A stretch of 42,058 nucleotides of DNA from Alkalibacillus flavidus. GTDB taxonomy: Bacteria; Bacillota; Bacilli; Bacillales; Alkalibacillaceae. Shown here piece by piece: positions 16,890 to 23,665 of the stretch. The stretch lies in assembly GCF_040545925.1 (NCBI RefSeq), contig NZ_JBEPMX010000016.1, positions 1 to 42,058 on the forward strand, read 5' to 3'. Under the pieces are notes generated by a model. The model saw nothing but the letters and a program-made list of their open reading frames with translations, did no database searches and had not been told where the DNA came from. The position numbers were made by a program, and so were the translations under genes. The first letter of the stretch is position 1, and every line of letters begins with the position of its first letter.

Positions 16890-18438
16890 CCACTTTCTCT
16901 TCTTCTAGTCGAGATGGTTTTCGTAATCGTGCTTGATTTAATAAGGTGTCTTGTTGCCAAAGGGTTTTAGGATCGTTGTAATATTGTACCTTTTGATCAT
17001 GAAGCACATAAACAGATTCGCAATATTGATCGACTAAGTCCATGTCATGCGTGACGAAAACAATCGTCGTTCCTTGCTTTTGAATATTGGTCATCAGATG
17101 CATTAATTCTGCAGTTGTTTGAGCATCTTGGCCAAATGTTGGTTCATCAAATAACAATAAATCAGGTGTTTCGTCTAACATAGTCGCGACACTGAGGCGG
17201 CGTTTTTGACCTCCGCTTAACGCAAACGGGTTTTGCCACTTTTCTTGAAGTAATTGAAAGTCACTTAATAATTGAGTTGTTCGTCTGTTGATTGTGTCGT
17301 AGTCGTAACCGTTCAACGTCATACTGAAAGCCACTTCATCATACGTTGTGTCTGTCAGAAACTGATGTTCAGGGTTTTGAAATACAAAGCCCATATGTTG
17401 ACGTAACGCTGCTTCTTTCCAATCGTTGAGCGATTTTTCTAAAAAGGTAATTGCCCCGTCATTTGGTTGTAAAAGCCGAGCTATTAATTGTAATAATGTT
17501 GATTTACCTGCGCCGTTCTCACCGACAATTGCTATCATTTCACCTTGATGAAAGGTCATATTGATATGCTGTAATATAGGTGAATGGTTTCTTGAAAATG
17601 AAACATTCTTCATCGCGAGACACGGCTTACGGTGCACTGCGTCTATAGTCGGCTTGCGTGGGTGGTTATGACGCCTGTATTGTTCAGGGATGAAGATGCC
17701 ATGTTCCATTAACACGGTCTGTTTTGTTTGAAAGATTGTATCGACAGGACCATCTTCTATCAGTTGACCGTCTTGGTTTAAAACGAGGGCTCGATCGATC
17801 AGTTTAAGCCAGTCGTCTGCCTGATGCTCGATGATTAGAATCGTTAGCGCCATAGTCATGCGCAATTGTTCAATTAATTGAATAAATTCTAACCGACTCA
17901 TCGGGTCTAAATTGGCCGTCGGTTCATCGAGAATGAGAACGTCTGGTTCAAGCAATAACACCGACGCGAGTGCGATTTTTTGTTTTTGACCGCCCGAAAG
18001 TGTATGGATTGCTTGTTGTTTATAGTCAATCATTCCGATATGGTTCAGTATCTGGTTGATCCGGTGCTCGATTTCGTCCCGTGGTACTTGGCAATTTTCC
18101 AGGGTGAATGCGAGTTCATCCTCAACCGTGATCATACAAAACTGACTCTCAGGGTCTTGAAATACGATGCCGATTTGTTGGTTAAGTGCTCCTTTAGCGA
18201 AGTCTTTAATCAAGTGACCTCGGTAAAAGATCTCCCCTGATGCGACACCTTCAACCGCATCAGGGTATAAACCATTTAAACAAAGGGACAAACTCGATTT
18301 ACCAGAACCACTTGGCCCAATCAACAACGTCGCCTCATTGTCATACAATGAGAACGTTAAGTCATCCAATGTTGGTTGATCTAATGTCTCATAACTAAAT
18401 GAATAATGTTCGGCAGTTAGGACCGGTTTATGAGACAT
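16864..18438 (-). CDS. ykoD: ECF transporter double ATPase (YkoD-like)
   Basis: The start is placed at ATG 18436-18438 after AAGGTGAGC; an in-frame start at 18474 would reach further into ykoE. The 524-aa protein contains two full ABC ATPase domains, the first with GPSGSGKSS, LSGGQKQK and LDEPTANLDP, the second with GENGAGKST, LSGGQKRR and FDEPTFGQD. It is thus a natural fusion of the two ECF ATPases. It energises uptake of the thiamine precursor. It overlaps ykoE by 11 nt and ykoC by 26 nt. Confidence 0.95.
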   Translation of the reverse strand: MSHKPVLTAEHYSFSYETLDQPTLDDLTFSLYDNEATLLIGPSGSGKSSLSLCLNGLYPDAVEGVASGEIFYRGHLIKDFAKGALNQQIGIVFQDPESQFCMITVEDELAFTLENCQVPRDEIEHRINQILNHIGMIDYKQQAIHTLSGGQKQKIALASVLLLEPDVLILDEPTANLDPMSRLEFIQLIEQLRMTMALTILIIEHQADDWLKLIDRALVLNQDGQLIEDGPVDTIFQTKQTVLMEHGIFIPEQYRRHNHPRKPTIDAVHRKPCLAMKNVSFSRNHSPILQHINMTFHQGEMIAIVGENGAGKSTLLQLIARLLQPNDGAITFLEKSLNDWKEAALRQHMGFVFQNPEHQFLTDTTYDEVAFSMTLNGYDYDTINRRTTQLLSDFQLLQEKWQNPFALSGGQKRRLSVATMLDETPDLLLFDEPTFGQDAQTTAELMHLMTNIQKQGTTIVFVTHDMDLVDQYCESVYVLHDQKVQYYNDPKTLWQQDTLLNQARLRKPSRLEEEKVGVVHGVSR

Positions 18439-19036
18439 GATGGTGCTCACCTTTTTGTCGATGTTCTTTTCCAAGCGCGTACCCTCTTAGTACACCTGTT
18501 TTAGCTAATTGATCACTTAGCCATTTACCGAGAAGCCCTGTGATTAGAATGCTACTGATGATTCTTGTGACTAACATAATAGCAACTAACCAGTATTCGT
18601 AGGCATAAAATCCGGCAGAGTAAAAATGCCACGCAAAACTAAAGATGGCTGTCATAACACCAGCTAACACTAAGATGCGAGTACGATAATCTTGCCATTT
18701 TGTAAGGGCAAAAGCCGTTTCTGCACCTAAGCCTTGGACAGCAGCGCTCATGATTAATTGAGGGCCAGCCGGACTGCCGATCAAGACTTCAACAGTACCA
18801 GCGATTAACTCCGACGTGAATGCAGCACCAGGCTTACGGATAATATAGGCTGCGATGATTGACACGATAAACCAAATGCCATAAATAAACTCATATCCTA
18901 ATGGCCCGATCCCAAAAGGTGTTAACAACCCGACGAGTCCCTGACCTAAACCGAACGCTAATAAATAAATAACCGCAAATGCCACACCCAAAATGGACAT
19001 TAAGACAATTTCTTTTAACTTCCATTGTTTTGTCAT
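18428..19036 (-). CDS. ykoE: ECF S component for HMP/thiamine (YkoE)
   Basis: The 202-aa integral membrane substrate-binding component has about five or six helices. The segment GLGAETAFALTKWQDYR and the FGIGPLGYEFIYGIWF region match the YkoE family. AGGAGG precedes ATG 19034-19036. Function as a hydroxymethylpyrimidine or thiamine uptake protein is inferred from family and from the TPP riboswitch upstream. Confidence 0.93.
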   Translation of the reverse strand: MTKQWKLKEIVLMSILGVAFAVIYLLAFGLGQGLVGLLTPFGIGPLGYEFIYGIWFIVSIIAAYIIRKPGAAFTSELIAGTVEVLIGSPAGPQLIMSAAVQGLGAETAFALTKWQDYRTRILVLAGVMTAIFSFAWHFYSAGFYAYEYWLVAIMLVTRIISSILITGLLGKWLSDQLAKTGVLRGYALGKEHRQKGEHHHVS

Positions 19037-19046
19037 GGTTATCCTC

Positions 19047-19637
19047 CTATCGATTAGACGGGCTATTCGCCGAAATCGTAAAGGTCATTGTCGTATGCGA
19101 TACCTCTTGCTGCACAGCTTCGAAAGCTTCTTCCATAGCATCAAAGATCGATGCAACATCGCCGTCTAAACGCGTCATATAATGGGACGGACTGACATCA
19201 ACGCCGCGCGCTTTTGATAAGTCGATTTGTTCGTAAATTTTGTCCATATAATCGTCGCGACCAAGAGGGTGAATGGCAAATTTACACCCAGCTTGTTGTT
19301 CGTTGGCACTTAAGTTAGGCGCGTTGACCGGCTCGTCACTTTCTGCCATATACACGTCCGCTTCGTTATCACCTGGGCAACCGACTGAAAAGGTACCACT
19401 CATCGCGACGTGTTCACCTGTTTTAGCAGCGTGTAAGAAGATCGCTTTCGTGATATCAAAAATATGCACGATTTTACCTCTCATACACGTTGTGACATCA
19501 TCTGTTTCCTTCCACACACTCGAATGGTCGACCTCATCTAATGCAGACAAAATAATGTCCACAAAGTTGTCGCTCATCGGAAAGAGTGTAAACTGAACAC
19601 CTGCGATGCGACTAGTTCCACACTGTTGATTCGTCAT
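19047..19637 (-). CDS. ykoF: Thiamine/HMP-binding protein YkoF
   Basis: The 196-aa soluble protein aligns along its length with B. subtilis YkoF as I remember it (motifs CGTSRI, FTLFPMSDNFV, SGTFSVGCPGD, HYMTRLDGD, ISANSPS). It has the internal two-repeat layout of that ligand-binding fold. It is first in the operon, after the TPP riboswitch. An 18-bp perfect palindrome (19628-19645) is centred on its start codon, and AAGGAGG lies just upstream. In B. subtilis YkoF binds thiamine; the same role is inferred. Confidence 0.95.
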   Translation of the reverse strand: MTNQQCGTSRIAGVQFTLFPMSDNFVDIILSALDEVDHSSVWKETDDVTTCMRGKIVHIFDITKAIFLHAAKTGEHVAMSGTFSVGCPGDNEADVYMAESDEPVNAPNLSANEQQAGCKFAIHPLGRDDYMDKIYEQIDLSKARGVDVSPSHYMTRLDGDVASIFDAMEEAFEAVQQEVSHTTMTFTISANSPSNR

Positions 19638-19645
19638 GACGAATC
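19628..19645. promoter_or_regulatory. Perfect palindrome over the ykoF start codon
   Basis: GATTCGTCATGACGAATC is an exact 18-bp palindrome with the ykoF ATG (minus strand) in its centre. It could fold in mRNA or bind a dimeric protein; it could also be chance. Confidence 0.5.
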
Positions 19646-19671
19646 GCCTCCTTAAAATGTAGTGTCATAAC

Positions 19672-19701
19672 AAAAAAACTGCATCCCGTGGGAATGCAGT
19701 T
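19672..19701 (-). terminator. Expression-platform terminator of the TPP riboswitch
   Basis: On the minus strand AACTGCATTCC / GGGATGCAGTT (one wobble pair) is followed by seven T, between aptamer and ykoF. It fits transcription attenuation when TPP is bound. Confidence 0.88.
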
Positions 19702-19738
19702 CAGCCTTAGTGTGGTCGTGCTTACAGTTGTTCAAGCC

Positions 19739-19832
19739 TCACTGCACTTCCCCACGCTAGTATTATCTAGTTCGGGTCTTGAGGGTCAGGACATTCCTTC
19801 TCAGCCACACGACGTAGCTCCCCTAGTGCATG
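19739..19832 (-). promoter_or_regulatory. TPP riboswitch (thi box)
   Basis: On the minus strand the aptamer shows every conserved block in order: GCACTAGGGGAGC, GGCTGAGA, GACCCT, GAACTAGATAATACTAGCG and TGGGGAAGTGC, with closing P1 arms. It precedes ykoFEDC and supports thiamine-related function. Confidence 0.96.
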
Positions 19833-19948
19833 TTCATCACGTATGCAGTTTTGTTATACTTACATCATAATAAAAGGATTAGGATTTGTAAACGGTGAAA
19901 GGTGACGGAATTTGTCGAGAGTTTATGAAAAAAGGTGGCATCACAGTC

Positions 19949-20596
19949 ATGGAAGATGAAAAAGAGATAATTAGACGAACGGAACAGATGGTGAAAGAAA
20001 AACTTGAATCAGAAGGATCGGGTCATGACTGGTGGCATATTGTACGCGTTGTTCACAATGCTCAACACATCTCGAAAACGGAAACAGTTGATGCGTGGGT
20101 TGTGACGATGGGAGCCCTTCTACATGATGTCATAGATGATAAAGTTGTGGTTGACCCTGATCTTGAACGGGCGAATCTTGAATCGTGGCTCGAGAATCAA
20201 GGTGTGTCGCAATATCACATAGATCAGATTCTCGCTATTATCGATACCATTTCGTTTAAACACGGTTTTGAGGCCTTACCGAGTCTTGAAGCGGAGGTCG
20301 TTCAAGATGCTGACCGGCTCGATGCGATTGGGGCAGTCGGGATTGCACGTTGTTTTACTTATTCAGGGTCAAAAGGAAGTCCCATTCATGATCCGAATTT
20401 ATTCCCGCGCGAATCCATGACACCAGACCAATATCGTCGTGGCGACAGTTCTGCCATCAATCATTTTTATGAAAAATTATTAACATTGAAAGATAAGATG
20501 AATACGGAAGAAGGTTATCGGATCGCCTGCGAACGTCACCAATTTATGGAGCAATATTTGCAACAATTTTTTGCTGAATGGGATGGATTTGCTTAA
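19949..20596 (+). CDS. HD-domain phosphohydrolase (YpgQ/YedJ-like)
   Basis: ATG 19949 with AAAGGTGG upstream is preferred; the open frame extends 18 codons further upstream. The 215-aa protein has the HD signature: His30 in DWWHIVRV, His59-Asp60 in ALLHDVIDD, and Asp120 in VVQDADRLDAIGAVGIARC. These match the metal-dependent HD hydrolases related to B. subtilis YpgQ, which acts on nucleoside triphosphates. The substrate here is inferred only. It is transcribed away from ykoFEDC. Confidence 0.88.
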   Translation: MEDEKEIIRRTEQMVKEKLESEGSGHDWWHIVRVVHNAQHISKTETVDAWVVTMGALLHDVIDDKVVVDPDLERANLESWLENQGVSQYHIDQILAIIDTISFKHGFEALPSLEAEVVQDADRLDAIGAVGIARCFTYSGSKGSPIHDPNLFPRESMTPDQYRRGDSSAINHFYEKLLTLKDKMNTEEGYRIACERHQFMEQYLQQFFAEWDGFA

Positions 20597-20662
20597 AGGG
20601 TGTTACGTTTATGAAATTTTGTGGAATAGTAAAGGGAGACGTAATAAACTATGGAAGGTGAT

Positions 20663-22099
20663 ATGATGTTGCAGTATCAACCCTATCTTGATGAATTAAC
20701 GAAAAACGCAACCGAAACGTATGCGTTAATGAACCCTCATACGAAAGAAGAAATTGTAAGAGTTCCAGAATGCAGTCAGGGGCAAATGTTAAAAGCGGTC
20801 AACCTTGCGAGTGATGCATTTGAAACAGTCCGCTCAATGCCTGCGCATGAACGATCCGATATTTTAAACCGTGCGAGCGACATTATTGCCGACCAAAAAC
20901 AAATGGTAGCTGAAACGATTGCGCAAGAAGCGGGTAAACCGATCAAATATGCGTTAGGGGAAGTCGATCGTACCGTTCAGACGTTAAAGTTTGCTTCCGT
21001 TGAGGCACGTAAATTAGAAGGCGAATCGATTCCGATGGACGCAGCGCCTAATGGAGCCGGACGCGATGCGTATACCATATATGAGCCGATAGGTGTGATT
21101 GGCGCGATTACACCGTTTAATTTTCCATTAAATTTAGTCGTGCATAAAGTCGGACCAGCCATTGCATCAGGCAATACAATGATCGTTAAACCAGCTGAGA
21201 AAACGCCGTTATCAGCGATTTTGTTACGAGAAGCACTCGTTGAAGCGGGCCTTCCAAGCGACGCTTATCAAGTCATCCCTGGCGACGGCAAAAATTTAGG
21301 TGAGGTACTGCTTAACAGTGATGACGTGAAGAAAATAACATTCACAGGTAGCCCGCGTGTCGGACGTGACATTAAATCTCAAGCCGGGCTGAAAAAAGTC
21401 ACCCTGGAACTCGGTAATAACTCAGCGTTGTACGTCGATAAAAGCATGCACGACCGCCTAGATGACGTCGTAAGTAAAACAGTTAATGGAGCGTTTTCCT
21501 ATAACGGACAAGTCTGCATTAGTACACAGCGCGTATACGTACACGACGACATTTTCGATTCATTTCTAGACCAGTTCGTCCAAGAAACGGAGAAGCTTAC
21601 ATTCGGCGATCCACTCGATAACAATACAGACTTGTCCAACTTAATCGACGAACAATCACAAGAAGGATTAATGGAATGGATCAACGAAGCAAAACAACTC
21701 GGCGCTAATATCGTGACAGGCGGGCAAAAACAAGAACAAGGCATTGAACCAACTGTCTTAACCGACGTCCCAGCAGACGCTAAAATTTCAAAAGAGGAAG
21801 CATTCGGTCCCGTCGTCATCATTAATCGCGTTCAATCAAGTGATGAAGCGTTACACGCGATTAATGACAGTCAATACGGATTAAGTGCTGGCCTATTTTC
21901 GAATGACATGAAGCAAGCGATCGATATGTCACACCGAATCAATGTCGGCCAAGTATTAGTCAATGACGTCCCAACATTACGATTTGACCACATGCCTTAT
22001 GGTGGGCGCAAACAGTCAGGGTACGGTTACGAAGGCGTGAAATACGCCATTCACGAAATGGTGAACCGGAAAATGATTAGTTTAAATTACACATTTTAA
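20663..22099 (+). CDS. Aldehyde dehydrogenase, NAD(P)-dependent
   Basis: Three in-frame ATGs (20651, 20663, 20666) are possible; GGAAGGTG (20652-20659) favours 20663 or 20666. The protein of about 478 aa has the ALDH fold: TPFNFPLNLVVHKVGPAIASGNT, FTGSPRVGR, the general base Glu in TLELGNNS, and the catalytic Cys in NGQVCISTQR, ending with MPYGGRKQSGYGYEG. The catalytic-loop context (NGQVCIST, LELGNN) is not the classic betaine-aldehyde type; I cannot assign the substrate. It stands alone between the HD hydrolase and the repeat cluster. Confidence 0.88.
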   Translation: MMLQYQPYLDELTKNATETYALMNPHTKEEIVRVPECSQGQMLKAVNLASDAFETVRSMPAHERSDILNRASDIIADQKQMVAETIAQEAGKPIKYALGEVDRTVQTLKFASVEARKLEGESIPMDAAPNGAGRDAYTIYEPIGVIGAITPFNFPLNLVVHKVGPAIASGNTMIVKPAEKTPLSAILLREALVEAGLPSDAYQVIPGDGKNLGEVLLNSDDVKKITFTGSPRVGRDIKSQAGLKKVTLELGNNSALYVDKSMHDRLDDVVSKTVNGAFSYNGQVCISTQRVYVHDDIFDSFLDQFVQETEKLTFGDPLDNNTDLSNLIDEQSQEGLMEWINEAKQLGANIVTGGQKQEQGIEPTVLTDVPADAKISKEEAFGPVVIINRVQSSDEALHAINDSQYGLSAGLFSNDMKQAIDMSHRINVGQVLVNDVPTLRFDHMPYGGRKQSGYGYEGVKYAIHEMVNRKMISLNYTF

Positions 22100-22111
22100 T
22101 AAATGAATGAC

Positions 22112-22145
22112 ATCCCTCTTGGCGTTGTGCTAAGGGGGATTTTTA
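22112..22145 (+). terminator. Rho-independent terminator
   Basis: ATCCCTCTTGGC pairs imperfectly with GCTAAGGGGGAT and is followed by TTTTT, right after the aldehyde dehydrogenase gene. Confidence 0.75.
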
Positions 22146-22157
22146 CGTTTGTGTGAG

Positions 22158-22347
22158 TGTGATTCGTGCAATTCGTGAGGGGATTCCTGCAGTTTTCGGA
22201 ATGATTCGTGTAGTTTGTGAAGGGATTCCTGCAGTTTTCTCAATGATTCTTGCAGTTTGTGAAGGGATTCCTGCAGTTTTTTCAATGATTCTTGCACTTT
22301 CCATAAGGATTCTCGCAAATTTCTCAATGATTCCTGCACTTTTTAAT
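22158..22347. repeat. 21-bp period repeat cluster, GATTC core
   Basis: GATTC recurs at 22161, 22182, 22203, 22224, 22245, 22266, 22287, 22308 and 22329, exactly 21 bp apart. The unit consensus is roughly GGATTCNTGCAGTTTTNTCA, alternating between GGGATTC and ATGATTC versions. Because 21 is a multiple of three, both strands show open frames with heptad-like peptides (for example KLQESLR), which I regard as by-products. The cluster separates the aldehyde dehydrogenase terminator from the padR promoter. Confidence 0.93.
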
Positions 22348-22360
22348 TTATTTCAGAGAT

Positions 22361-22395
22361 ATTACTTTGACAGACAAAGTAATATGGTGTACATT
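22361..22395 (+). promoter_or_regulatory. padR promoter with overlapping operator
   Basis: A perfect inverted repeat ATTACTTTG-ACAGA-CAAAGTAAT (22361-22383) contains the -35 TTGACA (22367-22372). A 17-bp spacer leads to -10 TACATT (22390-22395). A repressor on the palindrome would block the promoter, as expected for PadR autoregulation. Confidence 0.75.
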
Positions 22396-22417
22396 GTATT
22401 TGTGGAGGTGAGGTTAT

Positions 22418-22768
22418 ATGGCATCGCATATTTCAACGGACTTAATCCGTGGACATACATCAACGATTATTTTAAACATATTGAGACAAGGCGATAGTTA
22501 TGGTTACGACATTTACAAACAGATCATCGCCTTAAGTGACAACCAGTACGAATTGAAAGAAGCGACCCTTTATACCGCGTTTCGTAGGCTGCAAAAAGAC
22601 GGGCTCATTGAATCGTATTGGGGCGACGAAACGCAAGGAGGTCGACGAAAATATTATCGCATCACCCAATCCGGCCTCGATGCCTATGAACAACATCGCA
22701 ACGATTGGATATTTGCGAAAGGTGTCTTAGATCAATTAATTATGGGAGGAGACGACAATGAATCTTAA
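22418..22768 (+). CDS. PadR family transcriptional regulator
   Basis: The 116-aa protein has a winged helix-turn-helix of the PadR type: an N-terminal IRGHTSTIILNILRQGDSYGYDIYKQI, then LKEATLYTAFRRLQKDGLIESYW and the wing GGRRKYYRIT, followed by a short dimerisation helix. ATG 22418 follows GGAGGTGAG. It overlaps the next gene by 11 nt, the usual layout of a PadR regulator with the membrane protein it controls. The inducing ligand is unknown. Confidence 0.92.
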   Translation: MASHISTDLIRGHTSTIILNILRQGDSYGYDIYKQIIALSDNQYELKEATLYTAFRRLQKDGLIESYWGDETQGGRRKYYRITQSGLDAYEQHRNDWIFAKGVLDQLIMGGDDNES

Positions 22769-23402
22769 TCAAAACGTACAACGCTACATTGACGACTTGT
22801 TTAAAGACGTCGGCGATAGCCAACAACTGTTTGATTTAAAACAAGAGCTCATCACCAATATGCACGCACGAATTTCAGATTATAAAAAACAAGGAATGTC
22901 TGAAGAAGAAGCATTACAAGAAGCAAAAGCATCAATGGGGGACATGAGCGGTCTCGTCGAGGATATGCGCGAACACGGGGAAGATCCAGCAAGACTTTCT
23001 GCCTACACGTCGATGACAAATCGCATATCGACGGTCTCTCTTGTACTCAGTGGTATGTTAATTGTGTTTGGGTTGTTTATGACAGTCGGCATGATGTTCA
23101 TGGAAGTCGATCCTGTCGCAGTGCCGGGAACAGGCATCTTCATCGTGATCGGCGGCGTTTTTCTGACATACGGTTTATTAAGTCGCGAAACGACCAACTT
23201 ATACGCGATGAATCGAATTCGCGCTGCCTTGTATGCCGTAACCGTAGGCTTTATGTTATTTGCCGTTTTCACAGCTGTAACTTCAGGCATGGCAACAGGT
23301 GAACTGTTCGTCGCATTCGCCTCCTTCTCGGTATTTTTCGCGATCGGTGTCGGGCTGTGGTTATCGTTGTTGCTAACGACGCGGGTGAGTCGGAGGAAAT
23401 AA
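22758..23402 (+). CDS. PadR-partner membrane protein with permease prefix domain
   Basis: The 214-aa product has an N-terminal soluble helical domain of about 75 residues (LNQNVQRYIDDLFKDVG...SEEEALQEAKASMGD), which I recognise as a permease-prefix/DUF1700-like module, followed by four membrane helices (about 95-118, 125-145, 155-178 and 183-207). Such proteins typically follow padR and are probably sensors or envelope-stress factors. ATG 22758 has GGGAGGAG upstream inside padR, so translation is coupled. Confidence 0.8.
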   Translation: MNLNQNVQRYIDDLFKDVGDSQQLFDLKQELITNMHARISDYKKQGMSEEEALQEAKASMGDMSGLVEDMREHGEDPARLSAYTSMTNRISTVSLVLSGMLIVFGLFMTVGMMFMEVDPVAVPGTGIFIVIGGVFLTYGLLSRETTNLYAMNRIRAALYAVTVGFMLFAVFTAVTSGMATGELFVAFASFSVFFAIGVGLWLSLLLTTRVSRRK

Positions 23403-23409
23403 AAAATAG

Positions 23410-23438
23410 TTGACAAATAATTTGAAATATTTTATAGT
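23410..23438 (+). promoter_or_regulatory. tracrRNA promoter
   Basis: A perfect -35 TTGACA (23410-23415), a 17-bp spacer and -10 TATAGT (23433-23438) predict a start at about 23445, which is the first base of the anti-repeat. Confidence 0.88.
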
Positions 23439-23444
23439 AAATGT

Positions 23445-23550
23445 ACATTCATAATTAAGGTCACAGAACCTGCTAAAATAAGGTCTCTGTACCGGAGCTG
23501 ACCCATTTCGGGTCCAAAGAGTCTGTCTTTTGACAGGCTCTTTTATTTTT
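23445..23550 (+). ncRNA. tracrRNA of the type II-A CRISPR system
   Basis: The anti-repeat (about 23445-23479) is complementary to the CRISPR repeat: ACATTCATAA, TAA, TCACAGA and GCTAAAA all match its reverse complement. Two short mismatched patches and a bulge (ACCT opposite GT) fall where S. aureus tracrRNA has its own bulge (ATCT). Downstream follow a nexus-like GGT-CTCTGT-ACC hairpin (about 23482-23493), a GACCC/GGGTC hairpin (23500-23514), and a terminator hairpin GAGTCTGTC/GACAGGCTC (23519-23540) with a T-rich tail to 23550. The RNA is about 105 nt, on the same strand as cas9. It guides crRNA maturation by RNase III and loading into Cas9. Confidence 0.93.
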
Positions 23551-23604
23551 GTATTAAAGGTTAGAGAAATCAGCGACTAATTCTTCCATATTTCGTTATT
23601 TTAC

Positions 23605-23633
23605 TGGAAAATCACTGAATATTCAGTTATAAT
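23605..23633 (+). promoter_or_regulatory. Probable cas operon promoter
   Basis: A perfect -10 TATAAT (23628-23633) has, 17 bp upstream, a 4/6 match to -35 (TGGAAA, 23605-23610). It lies between the tracrRNA terminator and cas9. Confidence 0.55.
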
Positions 23634-23665
23634 TAGATTTATACATATTTTAGGGAGGAATTGGC

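Noticed and set aside
22130..22497. Open frames on both strands with heptad-like LQESLRK or FSMILAVCEGI peptides
   Set aside because: They follow from the 21-bp repeat period on non-coding DNA, lack good ribosome sites, and overlap the padR promoter.
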